Positions 56,031 to 64,000 of a DNA stretch of 64,000 nt are shown piece after piece; position 1 is the stretch's first letter; each line of letters begins with the position of its first letter. The position numbers and the translations under genes were made by a program. This DNA comes from Adenophora triphylla var. japonica (lineage: Eukaryota > Streptophyta > Magnoliopsida > Asterales > Campanulaceae), in the NCBI GenBank assembly GCA_022495995.1, contig JAFEMH010000760.1:124001-188000 (forward strand), in the 5' to 3' direction. A model generated the notes under the pieces. The model was given only the letters and a program-made list of their open reading frames with translations. It had not been told where the DNA came from and did not search any database.

Positions 56031-56539
56031 TTAGGGATACATCAGATGTTGGGCTCATTTATGGAAGTGATACAGAATGTGCAGTTAAGGGTTATTGTGA
56101 TTCGGACTACTCTCAGGATGTTGACACGAGGAGATCTATGACTAGGTATGTGTTCACTCTTGGTGGGTCAGTTGTCAGTTAGAAGGCTACTCTACAATCT
56201 ACAGTAACGTTGCCTACTACGGAGGTGGAGTACATGACATTGACAGAAGCAGTTAAAGAGGGGATATGGCATATAGATTTGATCAGTGACCTTGGGTTAC
56301 ATCAGGATCAAGCTATAATATTTTGTGACAGTTCGAGTGCAATTTATTTGGCCAAGGATCAAGTTCATCATGAGAGCACCACGCACATAAATATGAGGTA
56401 TTATTTTATGAGGAGTCAGAAGTGGATCAAGGTGAAGAAAGTGGGTATTGCGGACAATCTCGCTGACATGTTCACGAATTTTGTTTCAACTAGCAAGTTC
56501 CAACATTGTTTGGACTTGTTGAATGTTCGCATCTATTAG
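56031..56539 (+). pseudogene. pol: Copia E RNase H
   Basis: Motifs KGYCDSDYSQDVDTRRS-like (about 56080-56130), TTEVEYMTLTEAVKEGIW and IIFCDSSSAIYLAKD are in order, and the gene ends at LLNVRIY. A stop at about 56180 (before KATLQST) breaks the frame. Confidence 0.83.
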
Positions 56540-56604
56540 GTAGCATCTGATGCAGAGGGGGAGTTATGGTTATGGTCTGGAGGTTAAATGTCAAGGTGGA
56601 GATT

Positions 56605-57091
56605 TGTTGGGTTTGGTGTCATCTATGTTGGGGACGCCTAAATTAGGGGACAAAATAGCAAAATTCGGAATTTCTGTGACACCAGCAATGGAGCGACCGC
56701 GCAGAGATAGGCGTGCGACCGCGCCAAATTTATGCCTGAAGTGAGCGACTGCGTCCTTTTTTAGGCGATCATGCGGGTGCCAGTTTTGGGGAAGGGCCGA
56801 TCGCGCCCTCATTCCGAAAAAGGCCATTCAGCGAAAGATTTTGGCTCAGTGTTGAAAAGCCTGCATGGTTTGGAGTAGGCATATAAATAAAGTCTACCCC
56901 CAACCATATTTGTAGTTCTTTTGCTCATTTATTTTCTAGATTGCCTAAAAATCTATGCATTAGATTAGAGTGTAATCTGTTGATTTTCAGAAAATAATAA
57001 TATTCTCTCCCTTTGCCAGTGGACGTAGCCAAGTTGGTAAATCACGTATATCTGTTTATTGTGTGATTATTGCTTGTTTTATATCTTTCAC
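56605..57091 (+). mobile_element. Copia E 3' LTR (about 487 bp)
   Basis: Starts TGTTGGGTTTGG directly after the polypurine tract; TATAAATA at 56882-56889. Upstream are five GCGAYCGCGC-like motifs at 56693, 56715, 56745, 56765 and 56797; the first two pairs are centred 22 and 20 bases apart. The right end (near ...TTTCACA, 57091) is approximate. Confidence 0.75.
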
Positions 57092-57347
57092 ATAGACTAT
57101 GTTCTAAAACTAATAGGGTTTTTTTAATTGACTGGTTTCAAAATAAAATTTTTATTTTATTTGTCAATATTTAATTATTTGTAAATAGCTTGTTCAACGA
57201 TAAAAATTTGCACTATAACTATTTTCTTTTTCTAGAAATCGGACTTTACTTTGGGAGGACAAAGAAAAGTGCAACATTTATAACGTAACGAAGGAAATAA
57301 TTTTTATTTATGATAATAAAAATATTATGTATTTTAAAATGAAAGTA

Positions 57348-57625
57348 CTCCTTCCGTCCCGATTAATGATTTTAGTTTGTCTTGACACGAAAAATTAAGA
57401 AAAAATAAATGTTGTAAGTGTGAAAACAAAAGTAGGAGAGATAAAAATGTGTAGGGAGTTTTTGTTATAAGGATAATAAGTTGGTCTCATTATCTATTTT
57501 AAATAATAAAATAATTATGAACCTTAAATATAGATAGACTAAAAAGGAAATTAAGAACATTAAACAAGAACAGATGGAGAAAGACTAAAAAGAAAAGTAA
57601 GAATATTTAAAAGGAACGGAGGGAG
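57348..57625. mobile_element. Stowaway-like MITE (278 bp)
   Basis: Terminal inverted repeats CTCCTTCCGTCCC and GGAACGGAGGGAG, flanked by TA on both sides (57346-57347 and 57626-57627), as in the Tc1/mariner-derived Stowaway group. AT-rich interior, no ORF. Confidence 0.9.
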
Positions 57626-58140
57626 TAGTATCTAATTTTGTTTGAGTTCGTTTGATTTAAATCTTAGAATCTTATGGTGTAAAAAGAAAATAAAAAAAAA
57701 GTCTTAGGCTCTTAGTGAGTAGTACAAGTTATTTAATTTAGATATAAATTTATTTAGATGAAATTATATTGATAGACTTTTTATTTTGAGAAAGAGAGAG
57801 TTTAAAAACTTGTTTTAATTACACAAGTTATTTTTCTTCAAATATAATTTTATTTGGTTGTATCGTCCTAATTTTACTGCAATAGTCATGTTTTCTAAAA
57901 TATTTTTTTACGATAAATAAAAAATGCTCCTAAATTATTGAGGAAATTTTTATTTTTATTTTAAAATGTACTCCCTCCATCCTAAAAAATGAAGAAGAAC
58001 ATAAAATTGAAATTCAATTTCAAGCCCTAAATTCTCCTTGGCGGTTCTTCAATAAAAAGGTGAAATATAAAGGAAATTTTAAGTTGCAATGATTTTGAGT
58101 GTTTATCTTGAATTAATATAGGGTTCTTTGTTTCACAGGG
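57626..58140. other. AT-rich spacer with a solitary Stowaway-type end
   Basis: TACTCCCTCCATCC at 57968-57981 is a Stowaway-type terminus without a partner nearby. The 3' part (TTTGTTTCACAG ending at 58139) could be a leader intron acceptor for the gene starting at 58141. Confidence 0.4.
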
Positions 58141-58766
58141 ATGATGAACACTTCACCAATATACGAGAAGAAGGAAGAGAGCAGCCAAGGCATTGGTCGT
58201 ATGATTTGTAGATGTGGGGATGAAGCACCAATATGGACAGCGTGGTCAAATGATAATTCAAGCCAAAGATTTACTGGGTGTCCAAATTACAAAGTATTCG
58301 ACCTTATTATTTGGTCATATGTAAACTTTCATGAGATAGAACATAAAAGGTTAATTTTGGGGAATAATTCCAATCACTTGTTTTTTCTTTGTAGGATTAA
58401 AGAAAATATTGTCATTACTTTGCTTGGATAGATGCTGAGTTACCTGAAGCATCAAAAAGAATTATCTTGGCCAAACATTTGAGGTCCAAAATTGATGTTT
58501 TAGATGCTCAGAAGAAAAAATTGATGGTTGAAATGGAAAATGCCAATGTGCAGACTTTTGAGTTGACAAAGAAGGTTGCCAGATTGAAGGCCAAATGCAC
58601 AAACCTAAGGGACCAAAATCATTGATTAGTGAATGACATTACCAAAAGAAAAGAGAGGTTGAAGTGGTATTTTGTTATTATATATGTTTTGGTAGTTGTT
58701 TTAGCATTGAATTTGGGTTTTAGCAACCAAGTTAAAAAGAATGGTAGTATTAGGTTTCTACCTTAG
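58141..58766 (+). pseudogene. GRF zinc-finger protein with C-terminal membrane segment, two stops
   Basis: Exon 1 (58141-58293) starts at ATG and contains the GRF finger CRCGDEAPIWTAWSND ... RFTGCPNYK. Exon 2 begins at 58395 after TTTGTAG and continues in phase with KYCHYFAWIDAELPEASKRI, completing the finger, then a Lys-rich coiled coil. Beyond the stop at 58623 the same frame runs on through YFVIIYVLVVVLALNLGF, a clear membrane helix, to a final stop at 58764. Stops at 58398 (TAA) and 58623 (TGA) break it. GRF fingers bind single-stranded nucleic acid; small GRF-plus-membrane proteins are frequent beside plant MULEs. It converges on the MULE transposase. Confidence 0.7.
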
Positions 58767-59253
58767 GTATTTCTAAAATGTTGTTTGCATGGTTTATCCA
58801 GATGGGTATGTATTGCAATTCCTAATGTTTGAGACTTATTTTTTGTTTTGCTCGAAATGTGAACTTTTATGTTTATGCATTAATTTGTATTTGTTTAGTT
58901 TTACTTATGTTTGATAAATGGAAAGACAAAGAACAGACTGACAACCAAAATATACACTACATGAAATAGATGTCAAATCTTCACATATTAAACTACCCAA
59001 AATATGCATCAACTGTTTTATAATTAACCCCAAAAAATAGTCACCATCAGTTGTGACAAAAATCAACCAAAAATAGGCACCATAGCTGTTTAACAAGTAT
59101 GAATTAATAACCAAAAGCATAGCAAACATAGTTGCTATCAACCAAAAACTAAAGGAGTAGCATAGATACTATCAACCAAGTTTACAAAATAAAAATAAAA
59201 CATAAGACTTCACATGTTTCTTAATCTAGATCCACAACACCTTCTCCCAATTT
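58767..59253. other. Convergent spacer between GRF and MULE genes
   Basis: AT-rich with ACCAAAAAT/ATAGGCACCATAG-type short repeats (58930-59110). No ORF. Confidence 0.5.
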
Positions 59254-62200
59254 CTAATAAGCTGCACTAGCAATCTTCCACTTGATCAATTTTAGTCTCT
59301 CAGGTGTCCTTATGTTTTTCAGCTTCACTTCATGCTTCTTTAGTTTTTTCCGAGCTTTGGTTGTGATGTTGAATGCAATGGTTCATCATGAGCAGTCAAT
59401 GGTTCATCTTGAGAAGGCAATGGTGCTGATGAAGTGATTGGCATTTCGTCAATAATTGTTGTTGAATTCAACCTTTCATTGACCTAGTGATGCAAATCTT
59501 CCCTTGCTTCTTTCTTGGACCAACTGACTTCAATGGAGACACATTTTGAGACTCCATCTGTAACTACAACAAAATATCATTAAAAAAATTTAACAATTGG
59601 AGTTATTCAAACCAAACTAAGATGGAGCAACACTTACACAAGTTTCATGTATAGACTTCTCCTTTTTCCTGGCCTACCTTTACCTTTTAGAATTGGTAAT
59701 TTCATTGGTTCAGTCTCTTCCATTAGCATTGATTCTGACTCCATTGGGAGTGTACCACCATCCATGCCATTATCTATGTATAATTAAATAAATAAATAAT
59801 AATAGTAGAAATATAAAAGATCAAATTATTTAAAAGTTTACATTATTTTATAATGCTTACCCTGATTGATATCAGCCTTATTTCTCTTTCTATTAGTGTT
59901 TCTCCTTTTGTCTAATTCCTTGTCACCCTCCACCCTTAGGTTTTTGCAATTTCTCTTGTTATGGTCCCACTCATTGCAATTAGTATATCTCATTCTCCTT
60001 CCTTTCCTTGAACATTCACTAATGTTTTTTACCTCAACTGTCTTTCTCTTTGAACCTCCTCCATTTCTCTCTGTCCATTCTCCATACCTTAAAGTCTTAG
60101 GCCTCCATGGACATATTTTTTGTTTTGGGGGAAGAAATGGTACATTTTCAGCCCTATGCCATAGATTTTGTCCATTTACAGAGTGCATTGCATATTCATA
60201 AGACTTTAAGGTGTTTTCCCTCAAGAACCATTGAAAAACATATTTGTCACAATCATCATTGCTATAACAAATTGCTGCCACTGCATGAGCACATGGAATG
60301 CAAGAAAGCTGCCACATTCTACAACTACAACTCCAAGAGATTAAATCAACCGTATACCCTTCCAACCCTTTTCGCACATCAAATCCTCCTAAACCATTAT
60401 TTGAGGCATGCCAATGCTTGAACTCATTTTTTGCTATTTCTAGCTTCTTCCTTATCATAGGGCATAAGTTATCATCAAGATTCATGAAAAAAAGCTTCTT
60501 TTCAACTAACCTATTCATCAAGGCTTGTCTTATATCCTCTAACATGGCAATAATGGGTTTATGCCTAGCATCTAGGATGCATGCATTGAAGGTCTCTGAT
60601 AGATTATTTTCAACATTTTCATCACAAGGTAAAGTTGAAAAAAATGCCCTAAACCAATGTTGAGGTTCACTCAACCTCAAGTACTCGTAAGCTCCATTGC
60701 TTGCATGTTTGATTTCATTTATCATGCTAGAAAACTCAGCCTATGTTGAAGATTTTGATGCCCTCCAAAACATGTTTCTCAATCCAACTCCCGAGTATCG
60801 CTTCCTGACATCATAAACAATACAAGTATATTAAACAAAATAAATAGAGTTTATAAAGAAATCAACAAATAAAATCACGTTTACCTAAAGTTGGCATATA
60901 TATGTCTAGCACAATTTTTGAGCTCTACATAAGGAAAAACTTCAGCTAATCCATTGACCCCCTGCTATAACAAACAGGAAATATATTATCTAAAAGTGTA
61001 AACAAATAAACATGATATCCATAACACAAAAGATTTAACTTTAAGCATACCTTCTGTTGGTCTGATATGAATGTAAGTCCATGGCCCTGATCATAACCAA
61101 TATCTTCATTTAGTAGCTTCAAGAACCAAGTCTATGATTCATTGCTTTCACTTTGAACTACAGCCCAAGCAATTGGGAACATGTGATTGTTCCCATCCCT
61201 ACCCACAGCACACAACAACTCTCCCTTACAAAAAAAAATCAAGAAACATCCATCAAGACCTATTATAGGTCTACATCCATTCAACCAACCTCTCTTTAAT
61301 GCATCAAAGCATATATACATTTTATCAAACAATGGAGGTATGCAATCATCTACATAAGTTCCTTCTGGAACAACTGTACCACCTGGGTTACTTCTCAACA
61401 ACTCCTCTCTATAGTCCCATAACCTACCATAGTGTTCAACCAAAACAGTTTCAATTTGACCCAACCCATGCTTCATGGCTCTGTAACATTGCACTTTACT
61501 AACATTAATTTTGTGTTTTTTCAACACAGCCTTTTAAAAATCTCCTAGTTTCCATTTAGGGTTCTCTCTAATCTTTTTTTATAGTCTTTAGCCAACCACC
61601 TGGATGTAACTAATTTGACATTGAAATTCAGCACACAAAATTTATTATTATGCTCAGGGTTGTAGGACTTCACTTGCACAGAATCATTCATTTGGTTCTT
61701 GGTGGCATACAATATCCACTTGCAACCTTCTTTACATCTTGCCAGAATCACTCCCTTTGACATTTTGATAAACTTGATTTCTCTCCCTTGGGCAATAGCA
61801 TAATTTGTTATACAATGCCTCAATTGATAAGCATCCACAAACAACATTCCCTTATATGGTTCTTGCTTGTCCCACTTAGTATTAGGGTCAAAAATAGGCA
61901 ATTTTTTACTTTTTGAATAACCTTCCTCCTCACTGTCAACTATAGGTGTATCATACCCTCTTTCATAATCAACATACTCACTCAAATATCCATCTAGGTC
62001 AACAGCAGTAGAAAATTTCCTAAGTTCATCTAACACATTAAAATCAGGATCATGTTCACTAGACTTATCTACCTCAGGTATTGGCTCAACAGGAGGTAAA
62101 TGGTCCACCTCTACCTCTTCTTCAACCTCATTATCTCCATCCAAATCAACTTCAGATTGGTCCCCACTCTCATTGGACACATTATCTTCACTCACTTTAC

Positions 62201-62369
62201 TTTTACCTTTTCTTTTCCTTTCAGCTTCTTCATTCACTCTTTTTTGTCTAAACTGGATTAACTCTTCATTCTCATCTTCATTAATGTGATCTAAACTATC
62301 CACATCATCATCTGTGTCACTATGATCACTGTATACCAATGTGGTATTCTTTTCCTTTGACCTACACAT
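59254..62369 (-). pseudogene. MULE (MuDR-type) transposase, multi-exon, broken
   Basis: Minus strand. The N-terminal part (62369-61545) has an acidic region, then a MuDR DNA-binding domain (GCKWILYATKNQMNDSVQV). A frameshift near 61555 and a TAA near 61540 precede the catalytic part (61527-61132: IIGLDGCFLIFFCKGELLCA, containing a catalytic Asp). A TAG at about 61132 and another at about 60740 follow. The C-terminal frame (60725-59838) has a SWIM finger CSCRMWQLSCIPCAHAVAAI and a zinc knuckle YTNCNEWDHNKRNC whose first Cys reads Tyr and whose Gly reads Asp. Further C-terminal exons (59790-59650 and 59560-59254) hold KGKGRPGKRRS and end at TAG. No terminal inverted repeats were found. Confidence 0.85.
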
Positions 62370-62965
62370 TATGAAAAAGGATAAAAGAGCAATTTACACA
62401 TGTATACACCACATAAATAAATAAAATATCAGGACAAGTGGGAGATATTGTGTAAAACAGGGACCACCTACACTATTTTATAGCAAAAACATCACAACAG
62501 CATGTGCATAGAAAAAAATGAAAACTTTTTCAAATACATTCAATATTTGGCTGTAAGCATAAAGGACAACATATATCACCAACTTTATTACATAAAGACA
62601 AACAAAAAGGGAATCTTATTTTTTTAAAAAAATTGATGTCAAGATACATTAAATGCATTACCTAACTTCAAACCCAACACTTTTTCCATCACCATAACCA
62701 TTGAACCCTTTCCCTTTTCTTTATTCACATTCAACAAAATAGAGCAAAACCCCCAATTTTCAGAGTGAAATTAAGCCATTCAAACCCTAGATTTTTTTAT
62801 TTAACACAAAACCCTAAACATTAAGAGTATTCGACAGAGATTATTGCATACCTATATTTCTCAAGGAATCCATAGATTGAACAAGCTCAATCGTCAATTA
62901 ATCGCATTCAATAACCCTTCAATCACCTTGCAATCGTATTCCCTAATTTGATTTGTTTTCTAGAG
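62370..62965. other. AT-rich spacer upstream of the MULE gene
   Basis: Contains the likely leader of the MULE transposase; a TGTAG/GT acceptor-like site overlaps its ATG. No other gene or repeat seen. Confidence 0.4.
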
Positions 62966-63125
62966 TATCTCCATCAACATAAATGTTGATGAAAATATCT
63001 TACCCACACATATGCTGAATAGGATGCCAAATTTTCCGCATCAGCACACATGTTGGCAATTTCGTCATATATTTTAACATCGCTATTTTTAACGTATATT
63101 TCATTAAATGTAAAAAATGGAGATA
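62966..63125. mobile_element. Small MITE candidate (about 160 bp)
   Basis: Inverted ends TATCTCCAT (62966-62974) and ATGGAGATA (63117-63125) enclose AT-rich DNA. The GAG-ATCTCCA-type terminus is common in plant MITEs. Target duplication not clear. Confidence 0.4.
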
Positions 63126-64000
63126 GTATATATCATTAAGATATCACTAACTACTACACTGAATTAATTGTAAAATTTGAGAAAGTACGTTGAATATTTA
63201 GGTTATTCACCCGTAAAAAAAAGGTGAATATCTCCCCTATATTTTGCACACTTGTCTGTATCCTTTTTCCAACCCTCCTTCTTTTGTTACAACAAGGAAA
63301 TTGCTGCATCAATTGATTCAATCAATGTAATTGATTATAAGAATATACTATAATCAAATACCTTACGAAAAATTATTATTTGTATGGGAAAAATACAAAA
63401 TTAATAGAATGCCCCAATAAAACTTAAGAGGCCTAAAAATAATTAATCTATAATAAAACATGTTGGTTAGATCATTCAAGGTAAAACGCAGAACATTGTG
63501 TTGTTATGATATCTGGTATTAACTTATATAGTGCAGGTAGCGAGTTCGAATCTCGTTAACTACATATGCTAATCGATTTATAAGTTATTTGATGAAGCCT
63601 ATAAAAAAGGTAACATTACTCACCAATTAGCTTTTAGTCTAGTGGTATTCTTTTCTTTTTTTCTAATGCTTATATAAGGTAATTTTGTTAATAAATCAAT
63701 TATCTCGAAACATCTTGAAACATTTATCGGACGTGTAAAACATCATAAGAGATGGAATCGTCAGTTGGTGATTAGACGTGATTTTAGTCATTCAGATCGT
63801 TTGAGAGACAAAAATGTCATTTTACTGTTTTCGAATTTTAATTTTATATTTTGATATTTTTTTATATATTTTTATCGTTAGTGGGTTTAATGGGTTTAGT
63901 GAGTTACTAGGTCATTATACATGTGCATGTTAGGGATGACCAAACTGTAACCGGAACCGTTGAATCGCCACGAACTGAAATCGGTCAGAATCGGAACCAT
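63126..64000. other. AT-rich end of window
   Basis: No gene. The last 70 bases (from 63932: TAGGGATGACCAAACTG, then AACCGGAACCG, CGGAACCAT) resemble the start of a hAT-type terminal region, cut by the window end; weak. Confidence 0.3.
63500..63660. repeat. tRNA-like fragment, possible SINE
   Basis: GAGTTCGAATCTCGT (63542-63556) matches a tRNA T-arm/B-box. A TTTAGTCTAGTGGTATTC stretch (63633-63650) resembles a tRNA D-arm/A-box but lies on the wrong side for a single SINE. Two SINE fragments, or chance, are both possible. Confidence 0.25.

Larger units (their letters stand above)
53051..57091 (+). mobile_element. Copia element E, 5' truncated, heavily decayed
   Basis: Plus strand: a gag end, zinc knuckle, protease, integrase, RT and RNase H in Ty1/copia order, a polypurine tract (AAGGTGGAGAT, 56593-56603) and a 3' LTR (56605-57091). 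The 5' LTR and most of gag are missing. Many stops. Confidence 0.85.

Noticed and set aside
57968..57981. Second Stowaway MITE
   Set aside because: Only one terminus is visible; no matching inverted end within 1 kb.
63500..63660. Functional tRNA gene
   Set aside because: Only isolated A-box-like and B-box-like words, in the wrong order and without an acceptor stem.

Overview
The window is plant nuclear DNA, almost certainly from a eudicot with a large, repeat-rich genome. No ordinary single-copy host gene is visible. Nearly every supported feature belongs to a transposable element: Ty3/gypsy elements of the Tat type (two RNase H domains, tRNA-Arg or TGGCGC-type primer sites), Ty1/copia elements, a complete CACTA (En/Spm) element, a MULE and small MITEs. 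Spliceosomal introns, TATA boxes and iMet/Arg primer-binding sites fit this. Most coding regions carry nonsense changes, many of the kind left by C-to-T or G-to-A transition, plus frameshifts.

Layout. 1-4640: three GC-rich tandem-repeat arrays (units about 51, 30 and 42 bp) ending at a plus-strand LTR (LTR A). 4878-8903: a decayed, intron-containing plant-mobile-domain (PMD) gene split by another LTR-like block. 9238-31950: Tat element B on the minus strand, with its 5' LTR at 30988-31950, gag-pol running leftward to 11350, and a DUF7745-like ORF on the opposite strand (9436-10876) with its own TATA box. B's gag is split at 17705/29574 by a CACTA element (17706-29573) with a 3-bp ATT duplication. 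The CACTA carries a TNP2 transposase with four stops, a retroelement ORF1-like segment sitting inside a tandem repeat, and a second, uninterrupted six-exon Transposase_24-type gene.

31951-34581: the 3' end of a plus-strand Tat element (D3): an antisense four-exon Transposase_28-like gene, a G-rich tract and a 3' LTR. 34582-40963: copia element C on the minus strand, truncated at its 3' end and inserted in the reverse-transcriptase region of D1. 40964-51000: Tat elements D1 (truncated) and D2 arranged LTR-internal-LTR-internal. 51001-52017: the 3' end of another LTR element (F). 53050-57091: degenerate plus-strand copia E. 57348-57625: Stowaway-like MITE. 58141-62369: GRF zinc-finger/membrane protein gene convergent with a MULE transposase. 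62370-64000: AT-rich DNA with a small MITE and SINE-like or hAT-like fragments.

The most unusual signal crosses families. Short, CpG-rich palindromes, different in each family, sit just upstream of TATA boxes in the LTRs of A, B, C and E. In A and B the same family-specific palindrome also lies upstream of an antisense promoter inside the element. In B, C and one end of the CACTA the palindromes come in pairs whose centres are almost always 19 bp apart. The Ty1/copia C LTR and the CACTA right end share the same core (ACGAGTCGT). This looks like a common binding-site layout that unrelated transposons have each adopted.
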